64,000 bases of DNA, taken from contig CANLWG010000005.1 of the NCBI GenBank assembly GCA_947494715.1, forward strand, positions 248,001 to 312,000, in the 5' to 3' direction. The translations under genes were made by a program, and so were the position numbers. Below are positions 37,423 through 44,223 of this stretch, one piece after another. The number at the start of each line of letters is the position of its first letter. Within the stretch, counting starts at the first letter, position 1. The stretch is from an uncultured Flavobacteriaceae bacterium. Lineage in GTDB: Bacteria > Bacteroidota > Bacteroidia > Flavobacteriales > Flavobacteriaceae. The notes under the pieces were generated by a model. That model did no database searches and was not told the origin of the DNA. It saw nothing but the letters and a program-made list of their open reading frames with translations.

Positions 37423-37711
37423 GACTTAAAATATAGCTGGTTTTTGTTGCCTTGAGCGTAGGAAGTATGTTCCCGTTTTCCATACCGATAATGGATAAGA
37501 CCTGATTGGATCGCATGGCATGAAGATACAATTCGTGCAAGGTATGTGCTGCGATCATATCGATATCCAATACGCGTTCCAAGTTTAGGATTACTGGTTT
37601 GTTAGGATGCAAAAATCTGCTCAAATGACGTTTGAGGATTGCTGCGTCGCCACGGTTCAGTACACCATGAACTGAGAACATTCTTCTGGTTTCCGTGATT
37701 TGTAAAGCCAT
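37409..37711 (-). CDS. STAS-domain protein lacking the phosphorylatable serine
   Basis: 100 residues, a single STAS fold: FSVHGVLNRGDAAILKRHL and VILNLERVLDIDMIAAHTL. In anti-anti-sigma factors the segment reads IDSSG with a phosphorylated Ser; here it is IDMIA, so classic Ser phosphorylation is not possible. Overlaps the flippase gene; STAS domains also act as regulatory partners of transporters, which would fit. Expressed from element B. Confidence 0.75.
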   Translation of the reverse strand: MALQITETRRMFSVHGVLNRGDAAILKRHLSRFLHPNKPVILNLERVLDIDMIAAHTLHELYLHAMRSNQVLSIIGMENGNILPTLKATKTSYILSHDRI

Positions 37712-37754
37712 AATATGAGGTTTTAAGGTTAAGCATTTTGTTTCATAATCAAGG

Positions 37755-37827
37755 CAAATATCCCACAGATCGACGTTTCAAAACTTGGGATTCAGGTGGA
37801 TGGCGGTTTACTGTAGACGAACGGTAG
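37755..37827 (-). promoter_or_regulatory. shared LytTR-type promoter element, site B
   Basis: In STAS-flippase direction: ACCGTTCGT (fits the general LytTR consensus [TA][AC][CA]GTTN[AG][TG] fully), CTACAGTAAAC, second half-site CCATCC at 21 bp, -7 box GGGATATTTG. TACAG begins 61 bp before the end of the -7 box. The best single match of the set. The gene at 37935 starts on the other side and may share regulation. Confidence 0.85.
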
Positions 37828-37934
37828 TTATCCTACTTCCGGTACGGAAAGGTCCGTCGTAACTTTACAACAGCTTAATTAACAGGATATAAGGCGAACC
37901 AAATCATGGCCTGAAATCCTAAAAAACTTAACCT

Positions 37935-39995
37935 ATGAAAACCGTAAGACTGATAACCGCAGTATTCCTTTTTACCCTAATGGGCCAAGCCCAGGAATCC
38001 CTAGAAAACGGATTCACCTATTTGGAAAATGGAAAATTCCAACAGGCCGAAACCTTTTTTAAGGCCTATTTGGATACAGATCCCGAGAACAAAACCGCAC
38101 AAATCTGTTACGGCAGGGCCGTTGGACTTAACGGGTCACCCCAAAAGGCCAAGGCCTTATTCGGAGGTTTGATCAAAACCTATCCCCAGGATTTCGAAAT
38201 CGCAGTGAATTATAACGAATCCCTTTTATGGGCCGGTGACTATAAGGCCGCTAAACCGCTATACGAAAAATTGGTGGCCGATTACCCGGATAGGTTCACC
38301 GCTGTTTTGGGCTACGCCAATACCCTAAGTAACTTAGAGGAATACAAGGCTGCCCTGTTTTGGATCAATAAGGCCATCGCCTTGGCCCCGGAAAATGGGA
38401 GTGCGAAAATTTCTAGGAAATACATCCAATTGGGGTATGCCAATACATTTGTAAATGCACAGGAGTATGAGCAAGGAAAAGCTCTATTGCAAGATATCTT
38501 TACTGATTTCCCGGAAGACAAGGATGTATTGTTGAACTTGGCCAACCTATATTTGATCACCAAACAGGTAGACAGTGCCAAGGCAACCTATAAGAGATAT
38601 GCCGCTACCCCCAAGGATTCCATTACCGCTTTAAACGGTATCGCGCTGGCCGAGCATATCGGGGAAAATGAAAAAGTCGCTTTGCAGGTAGCTGAAACGG
38701 CCAAAGCCAAGGTAGCCCGATTTACCGACTTTGAGCTGACCGAACGCACGTATGACCGTTATGTACAGGCCTTGATCTGGAATAGGAAATTTGGAAAGGC
38801 CAGAAAACAGATCGATAGTTTGGCCAAGGTCTATCCGGACAGAAATTGGATTTTGGCCCTAATGGCTACTTTAGGTCTATACACAGGCGATTCAAAAACC
38901 AGTGAACAAAATTATAATGCTATTTTAGCGAAGGACAGTACTTCCTTTGATGGGAATTTGGGAAAGGCCAATGCCCTATTTGCCAGCGATCGCATCCTTC
39001 CGGCCTACCGGGCTGCCTTCCAAACTTTGGCCATTTATGAAGACCAAAAGGATGCCCTAGGGTTTGTAGAAAAATTAAATCTGATGTATACCCCCAGTGT
39101 TGAGGAGCATGCGGCCTATACCTTTGATAATGGGAATAATGTGGCCTTTTATACCAACACCACCACTGATGTTCCCATATCCACCAAATTTAGGGCCCGA
39201 GTTTCCTATTTCTATCGCACTACCGAAAATACGGTAACGGGGAATACGGCCAATTCCCATGTAGTGCTGGCAGGGCTGGATTATAAACTTTTCCCCAAAA
39301 CCCTATTAAAAACAGTAGTGGGATTCAACAATTCGCGTTTTATGGCCGATGCCTATACGCAACCCGTATTGGATGCCAAACTATTGCTACAACCTCTAAA
39401 ATTGCAAAACTTGACCTTGGGCTACCAACGGGAGGTACAGAATTTTAATGCCGATTTGATCGAGCGGGAAATCGTACAGAACCATTATGGCCTCAACTAC
39501 AATTTGGGAACCAATTTTAATTTAGGCTGGTACACCCAAGTAATCCATACGGAACAGAGCGACGCCAATACCCGGGACCTATTGTTTACCTCCCTGTACT
39601 ATACTGTGTTTCAAAAGCCCGCTCTAAAATTGGGGGTCAATTATCAGTACATCACCTTTAAGGAGCAATTGCCTACGGTCTATTTTAGTCCGGAGCAGTA
39701 CAAGGCGGTGGAGTTGTTTGCGGATATCCGCGGAAACATTTCCGAAAAGACCCGGTATAGGGCCAGTGCGGCCACGGGCTTGCAAAAAGTGGAGGAAGAT
39801 CCAAATACCGCCTTATTTAGGGCGGAAGCTGGACTACAGCACCAATTTTCCAAACATTTGAGCGCCGACCTCTATGGCAAGTATAGTAACATTGCCTCGG
39901 CTACGGCCGCCGGTTTTGAGTTTACCGAAATTGGATTTAAACTCAAATGGCTGTTTACGAAAAAACCAGTTTTTTATGCCAAGGTTGGGGAGTGA
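37935..39995 (+). CDS. TPR/beta-barrel outer-membrane protein (BcsC/PgaA/YaiO-like)
   Basis: 686 residues. Signal peptide (TAVFLFTLMGQAQ), about nine TPR repeats (residues 20-375: GFTYLENGKFQQAETFFKAY; LLNLANLYLITKQVDSAKATY, core LANLYLITKQVDSAK) and a C-terminal beta-barrel of about 290 residues with alternating aromatic strands (AAYTFDNGNNVAFYTN, AGLDYKLFPKTLLKTVVG). This architecture is shared with exopolysaccharide export porins such as BcsC and PgaA. It is the likely exit route for a polymer made by the nearby genes. Divergent to the STAS-flippase genes. Confidence 0.82.
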   Translation: MKTVRLITAVFLFTLMGQAQESLENGFTYLENGKFQQAETFFKAYLDTDPENKTAQICYGRAVGLNGSPQKAKALFGGLIKTYPQDFEIAVNYNESLLWAGDYKAAKPLYEKLVADYPDRFTAVLGYANTLSNLEEYKAALFWINKAIALAPENGSAKISRKYIQLGYANTFVNAQEYEQGKALLQDIFTDFPEDKDVLLNLANLYLITKQVDSAKATYKRYAATPKDSITALNGIALAEHIGENEKVALQVAETAKAKVARFTDFELTERTYDRYVQALIWNRKFGKARKQIDSLAKVYPDRNWILALMATLGLYTGDSKTSEQNYNAILAKDSTSFDGNLGKANALFASDRILPAYRAAFQTLAIYEDQKDALGFVEKLNLMYTPSVEEHAAYTFDNGNNVAFYTNTTTDVPISTKFRARVSYFYRTTENTVTGNTANSHVVLAGLDYKLFPKTLLKTVVGFNNSRFMADAYTQPVLDAKLLLQPLKLQNLTLGYQREVQNFNADLIEREIVQNHYGLNYNLGTNFNLGWYTQVIHTEQSDANTRDLLFTSLYYTVFQKPALKLGVNYQYITFKEQLPTVYFSPEQYKAVELFADIRGNISEKTRYRASAATGLQKVEEDPNTALFRAEAGLQHQFSKHLSADLYGKYSNIASATAAGFEFTEIGFKLKWLFTKKPVFYAKVGE

Positions 39996-40100
39996 CGGTC
40001 TCGTGTATGGGTAGTAGCGGATTTCTACTCACTAATTTTTCAGTTTTACAATGACCTTTAGTTCATTAATTCTCTTTTGTTTAAGCACTTAAACCGCTAT

Positions 40101-40114
40101 TTTTCATAGGAGCC
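40101..40114 (+). repeat. left copy of 14-bp direct repeat flanking the ATPase-effector cassette
   Basis: TTTTCATAGGAGCC, identical to 42320-42333; the following 10 bases are also similar (GTTGTTAGCA versus ATTATGGGCA). Could be an insertion or recombination boundary. Confidence 0.45.
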
Positions 40115-40151
40115 GTTGTTAGCATACGTTATTTATCTTGAATTTATGCTT

Positions 40152-41690
40152 TCAATAATTATTCGACCTTACTGCTGACAAAAACTCTCCAACGCTCGTT
40201 TTTAGTTGTTCAGCAAGCTTATGAGCACCAGAAATTGAGTTTTCATATTGAATATACCGCAAATTTCTTATGTTAAAAGGTAACTCAGATGGATTTCTAG
40301 TCAACAAAATTGGACACCTTTGTAAACCGTAACAAAGTCCAATCTCAAATATTACATTAGAGTTTTGACCAGAAACATCGGCAAGTATAACTTCAGCAGT
40401 TCTAATTTGAGCCCATACTTGACTTAGTATATTTCCTGGTTTAAAAATATTATCCGCCTTTAATACTGTAAGACCGTGTGATTCTAACGCAGGTTTTATA
40501 TAATGATAAAAAAGCTCGTCAAATTCCTTATTATGCGGAATTAGCACAAAGGCTTTGCCTGTTTTTATTTTAATTTCATCACCATTTAGTATCGACTGAG
40601 TTTGTAAATATTCAAATTGAGGTAACCCACTATATTCAACCGAACTGGCTTCATTACTTCCAATTAAAACTCTCTCTTTATTGATAATTTTTTTTATATC
40701 AATTCCAGTTAAATTATGAATTGAGTTTTGAATATCCTCTTCTTTTACTTTTATTAATTTTTCTCTCAGTTTTTTAGTTATGCTTTTTTTCAGGACCTCA
40801 ACCTCCTTTTCTAACTTAATTTCCGAATCTCTAGACATCGCGGCCTTTTCATAATTGCCTGACTTGATAGCACTTTCTTTATCCGCTTTTATTTTTTCTA
40901 ATTCAAAAAGTTTTACGTCATAATTCTTTTGAAGTTCAGACGGGATATTCTCAAGTTTTTCTATTCTGTTTATTTCAATTGATGTACAAATCTCTTCTAA
41001 CAAGGATATTGAACGACTTGGTTGCATTTCTTTCAGTAAGTATAAGTTTGAGTATTCTAGAATGCTCTTAAGGATATTCAAACTTATTTTAATAGAATAA
41101 GTTTTTTCATATCTTTTCAAGTTGTTCTTTAGAATTTCTAAGGCTTGATTGTTGTTTGGTGGGATTACTCTGATAGTATGAAAGAAACTAATGATTTTGT
41201 TTTTATCAAAAAACTCTTCAGCTTTTTCGGGTGTAAAAATCATTATTATTTTAGCTGAACTTCTAAATAGACTTAGAAAAACAGAGTTCAATTCACCGAT
41301 ATCTATATATTCTTTTATACATAAAATGACATTAGTATTTTTTTCAATCTCGTTTAAGATTGCTTTCACTCTTTCTTCAAGTTGGCCACGATATTTAGTC
41401 CCTGCGATAATTGAGTCTAAGTCGATTTTATAAAATTGATAATCAACTAAAAATCCACCTTTCTCTTTTTGTAATTTTTCTACTAATAATTTCAAAAGAG
41501 TCTCTCTACCTGTTCCAGTATCTCCAATTATAGCTATATTTCTTTTATTACTTTTTAATATTGCTTTCAATAATTGATTAACCTCATTCTTTCTCTCGAA
41601 ATAACTTAAACCATTGCTTTTATCTTCTTCAATTAAAGCAAGAAGTGATTTTGAAAAGTTTTCTATAACAGGAATCTTCGTTTTTGCCAA
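40152..41690 (-). CDS. degenerate ClpC-like AAA+ protein fused to a TIR/deoxyribosyltransferase-like domain
   Basis: 512 residues, TTG start. Residues 20-230 look like the first ATPase ring of ClpB/ClpC (IIAGTKYRGQLEERVKAIL), but Walker A is GDTGTGRET (Lys to Arg) and Walker B is ILCIKE (Asp to Lys), so ATP hydrolysis is doubtful. Then a UVR/M-domain-like coiled coil (ADKESAIKSGNYEKAAMSRD) and a ClpC-like linker (NLTGIDIKKIINKE). Where ClpC continues with its second ATPase ring, this protein instead has a ~135-residue domain (KAFVLIPHNKEFDELFY; AEVILADVSGQNSNVIFEIG; GLCYGLQRCPILLTR) like nucleoside 2-deoxyribosyltransferase/TIR-type folds. The upstream gene encodes a stand-alone copy of this last domain, one base away. 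Possible NAD- or nucleotide-targeting defence protein; function is inference. DNA is visibly AT-richer than its surroundings. Confidence 0.75.
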   Translation of the reverse strand: MAKTKIPVIENFSKSLLALIEEDKSNGLSYFERKNEVNQLLKAILKSNKRNIAIIGDTGTGRETLLKLLVEKLQKEKGGFLVDYQFYKIDLDSIIAGTKYRGQLEERVKAILNEIEKNTNVILCIKEYIDIGELNSVFLSLFRSSAKIIMIFTPEKAEEFFDKNKIISFFHTIRVIPPNNNQALEILKNNLKRYEKTYSIKISLNILKSILEYSNLYLLKEMQPSRSISLLEEICTSIEINRIEKLENIPSELQKNYDVKLFELEKIKADKESAIKSGNYEKAAMSRDSEIKLEKEVEVLKKSITKKLREKLIKVKEEDIQNSIHNLTGIDIKKIINKERVLIGSNEASSVEYSGLPQFEYLQTQSILNGDEIKIKTGKAFVLIPHNKEFDELFYHYIKPALESHGLTVLKADNIFKPGNILSQVWAQIRTAEVILADVSGQNSNVIFEIGLCYGLQRCPILLTRNPSELPFNIRNLRYIQYENSISGAHKLAEQLKTSVGEFLSAVRSNNY

Positions 41691-41691
41691 A

Positions 41692-42081
41692 CTATATATT
41701 TTTTATAAACTTGATTAAATTCTTTTTGAGTTCTACTGCGCCTGAAGATGTATCAGCATATTTTATCACTCTTTTGTCTCTAATATCAAAGGGTAAGTTA
41801 GCGATGTCTTGTGTCAATAAAATCACATTTTTTTTTAATGCGTGTGCATAACCTAATTCGTAATATACATTAGGATTTTTCTCACTTAAATCCGCAATAA
41901 TATAATCTGATTCTTCTATTGATTTCAATATATCTTTTAAAATTGAACCTACTTTAAAAATATTATCCGCTCTTATGCACTTGGCATTTTGAGCTTCAAC
42001 GGTTGGTTTAATGACATTTAGCCAAACTCCATCAAATTCATTTTTAAATGGCATTATTATGAAGCATTTTTTTTTAGTCAT
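41692..42081 (-). CDS. stand-alone TIR/deoxyribosyltransferase-like domain protein
   Basis: 129 residues from ATG 42081; a longer frame upstream adds 37 residues that look non-coding. Motifs match the C-terminus of the neighbouring ATPase fusion: CFIIMPFKNEFDGVWLNVIK, IRADNIFKVGSILKDI, YIIADLSEKNPNVYYELGYA, NVILLTQD and LPFDIRDKRVI. The Glu in YELGYAHA is at the position of the catalytic acid in nucleoside 2-deoxyribosyltransferase-like folds. The stop TAG is followed by one base and the TTG start of the fusion gene, so the pair is co-translated. Confidence 0.75.
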   Translation of the reverse strand: MTKKKCFIIMPFKNEFDGVWLNVIKPTVEAQNAKCIRADNIFKVGSILKDILKSIEESDYIIADLSEKNPNVYYELGYAHALKKNVILLTQDIANLPFDIRDKRVIKYADTSSGAVELKKNLIKFIKNI

Positions 42082-42236
42082 ATTTTTGTTTTTTATGCGT
42101 ACTAACAACTGTATATGATCATTGATCATATATCCATTATGGAAATAGGTCAATTTGCCATCCCATAGTCCCCCATTTTCAGCTTTAAACAAAGTTAAAG
42201 GTTTGTCCTATATAAAAGAACTTCCCTACAAAAATT

Positions 42237-42298
42237 GTACGGTTGTTCTTGGGGAAAGTTACACGTCCAAGTGTGTGGTACGAGAAGGGTTTTGGGTT
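42237..42298 (+). repeat. direct repeat flanking the CPBP gene, left copy
   Basis: GTACGGTTGTTCTTGGGGAA matches GTACGTTTGTTCTTGGGTAA at 43290-43309 with two mismatches, and similarity continues weakly over about 60 bp (GAGAAGGG in both). Not a known element to me. Confidence 0.45.
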
Positions 42299-42319
42299 TC
42301 AGAGAAACTCCCCTAGTAC

Positions 42320-42333
42320 TTTTCATAGGAGCC
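42320..42333 (+). repeat. right copy of 14-bp direct repeat flanking the ATPase-effector cassette
   Basis: TTTTCATAGGAGCC, identical to 40101-40114 and in the same orientation, 2.2 kb apart, enclosing the two AT-rich genes. Confidence 0.45.
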
Positions 42334-42478
42334 ATTATGGGCAACTGGCTTTATACTTTTCCACTAGATTTCAAAACAAGTGCCCAGTTTTTCCAACTAA
42401 TTGAATTCCGTTTTTAAGAATTCTAGTTGCAAAACAATTGCGATTAATCAACAAGGGTAACTAAATTGATCACTAAGG

Positions 42479-43141
42479 TTAAGCCAATCCAAAGTAAAAA
42501 CTGAGTATACCTAGGGTGTTAAAAAAGCCATGTAGCATAATCATAAACCACAAATCGTATTTGCGCATGTAGAATAGTATGGATAAGAGTGCTCCTGTAG
42601 ATGCTGCTACAAGTTGTCCTGTAATTCCTTGCTGCATATGCATGTATCCGAAAAAGCTACAAAATAGTAGAATATTAATAGCAAGACTGATTTTGCCGTC
42701 TCCAAAGAATTTGACGAACTGTCGCATAAAATAGCCACGAAAAATAATTTCTTCTCCAAATCCTGCTGTGGCCCACACTAATACTAACCAGACGATGGTG
42801 ACTTGAAGATTTCCTTCCAATTGGCTCATGCTTGAATAATCAATAGGAACTCCTGTGAGCATCTCTATTCCAGGAACTATAGCAATGACATAGAAAGCAA
42901 AGAGCGCAATGGCCGTTAACGGAGCAAGCACAAGGAGGTTCTTTGCATTGAATTTTTCACGTTGAAACCCAAGCGCAGCAAATGGTTTCCCCTTGTATTC
43001 TATATAATTAGCTATAATGATGATTATAGAGATAATTATATTTTCAAAAGGTGTTCTGGTGATTGGCCCAAAGTACATGAAACAAATAATGGCCAGAGTG
43101 ACCAATGGGATTACTATTTGCTTTAAAGTCAGTTTGTTCAT
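42479..43141 (-). CDS. CPBP-family intramembrane metalloprotease
   Basis: 220 residues with about seven membrane helices. Family motifs: GFGEEIIFRGYF (EExxxR), FGYMHM with conserved His, and MLHGFFNTLG. CPBP/ABI proteins cleave membrane substrates or confer bacteriocin self-immunity; no peptide gene is immediately adjacent, although a double-glycine peptide is encoded 33 kb away. It is flanked by a pair of direct repeats. Confidence 0.87.
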   Translation of the reverse strand: MNKLTLKQIVIPLVTLAIICFMYFGPITRTPFENIIISIIIIIANYIEYKGKPFAALGFQREKFNAKNLLVLAPLTAIALFAFYVIAIVPGIEMLTGVPIDYSSMSQLEGNLQVTIVWLVLVWATAGFGEEIIFRGYFMRQFVKFFGDGKISLAINILLFCSFFGYMHMQQGITGQLVAASTGALLSILFYMRKYDLWFMIMLHGFFNTLGILSFYFGLA

Positions 43142-43289
43142 CTTTCTAGTTTTTAAATTAGTATGAGTGCAAAATCAAATTAATCTACCTACTTAGAAAG
43201 CTGTTTATGCTGGACTATCTTTAAGACAGGTTGAATTGTAAAATGTAGACTTTGGATATATATCTAGCCATCTTAATTTTTGTTCTATG

Positions 43290-43346
43290 GTACGTTTGTT
43301 CTTGGGTAAGATCGATATCAATGCATGGTGGGAGAAGGGGTGTTTA
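43290..43346 (+). repeat. direct repeat flanking the CPBP gene, right copy
   Basis: GTACGTTTGTTCTTGGGTAA, same orientation as the copy at 42237; see that entry. Confidence 0.45.
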
Positions 43347-43349
43347 GTT

Positions 43350-43430
43350 CGACCCCTCCGCCTGTCGGCACCTGTATTTTAGAACCCCTCTGCTTTCAGC
43401 ATCTCCCCTTAAAAAGGGGAGAACCTTTGA
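43350..43430 (-). repeat. REP-like repeats (copies 2a and 2b, tandem)
   Basis: Read on the minus strand: TTCTCCCCTTTTTAAGGGGA with AGATGCTGAAAGCAGAGGGG (43382-43430), and a shorter CAGGTGCCGACAGGCGGAGG unit (43350-43373). Same consensus as copy 1. Confidence 0.7.
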
Positions 43431-43483
43431 ATTAACTATTCAATTGATATGGCAGCTAAAAAGATAAAAAGAATTTAGTAAAG

Positions 43484-43535
43484 AATCCCCTCCTTGGGAA
43501 GGAGGGGTGCCCAACGGGCGGGGTGGTTTGAAAAA
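43484..43535 (+). repeat. REP-like repeat (copy 3)
   Basis: CCCCTCCTTGGGAAGGAGGGG hairpin core (CCCCTCCTT/AAGGAGGGG), then TGCCCAACGGGCGGGGTGG and TTTGAAAA. It abuts the 3' end of the DUF559 gene. Confidence 0.75.
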
Positions 43536-43536
43536 T

Positions 43537-43896
43537 CTAGCCCCGAAACGCATTTTGAATACCATCGAGTACCATATCCATTTGTTCAAAGACCCATCTG
43601 TTTTCAAATCGGATTACGGTAAAACCCATTTTTTCCAATTCCTGAGTGCGTTTAAAATCATAGGCTTCGTTGAACGTATTGTGATGAACCGCACCATCCA
43701 ACTCCACAACCAATTTCTCCTCCGGGCAATAAAAATCCACAATGTAATTGCCAATACTGTGTTGTCTTCTAAATTTTCTGCCCTCCAGCTGCCTCTTTCG
43801 TAAAACCTTCCATAGCCTAGATTCGGACTTGGTAGAATTGTTCCGCAATTCTTTCCTGAAATCCTTAAGGTATTTCCGATTGTGCAGCTTGCTCAT
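43537..43896 (-). CDS. DUF559 endonuclease-like protein (Vsr-related fold)
   Basis: 119 residues. Motifs of the DUF559/very-short-patch-repair-like nuclease family: NSTKSESRLWKVLRKRQLEG, GRKFRRQHSIGNYIVDFYC, EKLVVELDGAVHH, and GFTVIRFENRWV. The D and ExD residues in VDFYCPEEKLVVELDG would bind metal. Inverted REP-like repeats lie directly on both sides. Physiological role is unknown; such genes are often found next to repeats in flavobacteria. Confidence 0.85.
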   Translation of the reverse strand: MSKLHNRKYLKDFRKELRNNSTKSESRLWKVLRKRQLEGRKFRRQHSIGNYIVDFYCPEEKLVVELDGAVHHNTFNEAYDFKRTQELEKMGFTVIRFENRWVFEQMDMVLDGIQNAFRG

Positions 43897-43920
43897 GTAT
43901 TAAATGTACTGTTTATTTGG

Positions 43921-44040
43921 AAACCCCTGAGCCTTTCTGTCCTTGGATTTATAAACCCCTATGTCCTCCGGACACCTATGCGTTCCTCTCACCGCCAGTT
44001 GGCAGTTTGTCGGACACAATATGAGGGGAGGATCTTTTTT
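43921..44040 (-). repeat. REP-like repeat (copy 4, diverged)
   Basis: AAACCCCTGAGCCTTTCTGTC and AAACCCCTATGTCCTCCGGA units followed by ATGAGGGGAGGATC, in opposite orientation to copy 3, so the DUF559 gene lies between inverted copies. Confidence 0.55.
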
Positions 44041-44091
44041 GAATCAACTCTTGGAAAAACATGTATTTGAAATACAAAAGTTTATCATTAG

Positions 44092-44148
44092 GGTCCCCTC
44101 CTTAAAATATAAGGAGGGGTGGCGATAGCCAGGGTGGTTTCAAAAAAA
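44092..44148 (+). repeat. REP-like repeat (copy 5)
   Basis: CCCCTCCTTAAAATATAAGGAGGGG hairpin (arms CCCCTCCTTA and TAAGGAGGGG), then TGGCGATAGCCAGGGTGG and TTTCAAAA. Same orientation as copies 1 and 3. Confidence 0.7.
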
Positions 44149-44173
44149 ACGGCCTCGTCCTAAGACGGGGCCG
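44142..44173 (-). terminator. terminator of the T9SS surface-protein gene
   Basis: On the minus strand CGGCCCCGTC and GACGAGGCCG pair over 10 positions (one wobble) with a TTAG loop and are followed by a T8 run. Confidence 0.88.
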
Positions 44174-44223
44174 AATCGCACTAAAAATGGCACTTCTGAT
44201 CCCAATCAATATGAAGGTCTTGC

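Larger units (their letters stand above)
43142..43536. other. repeat-rich intergenic region
   Basis: 395 bp holding the right copy of the GTACG(T/G)TTGTTCTTGGG repeat (43290-43346) and three REP-like units described separately. No gene seen. Confidence 0.6.
43897..44223. other. repeat-rich intergenic region
   Basis: 327 bp carrying REP-like copies 4 and 5 and the terminator of the large T9SS protein gene. No gene seen. Confidence 0.6.

Noticed and set aside
37830-37880. Near-palindrome CTTCCGGTACGGAAAG upstream of the TPR/beta-barrel gene as a plus-strand regulator site
   Set aside because: It lacks the 21-bp repeated half-sites and a -7 box at the right distance; could be chance.
42082-42192. 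N-terminal extension of the stand-alone effector-domain protein
   Set aside because: The 37 extra residues show no family similarity, whereas MTKKKCFIIMPF is a typical start of the fold.
43342-44148. CRISPR array from regularly recurring GC-rich units
   Set aside because: Units are few, differ in length and orientation and lack uniform spacers; they are REP-like hairpins.
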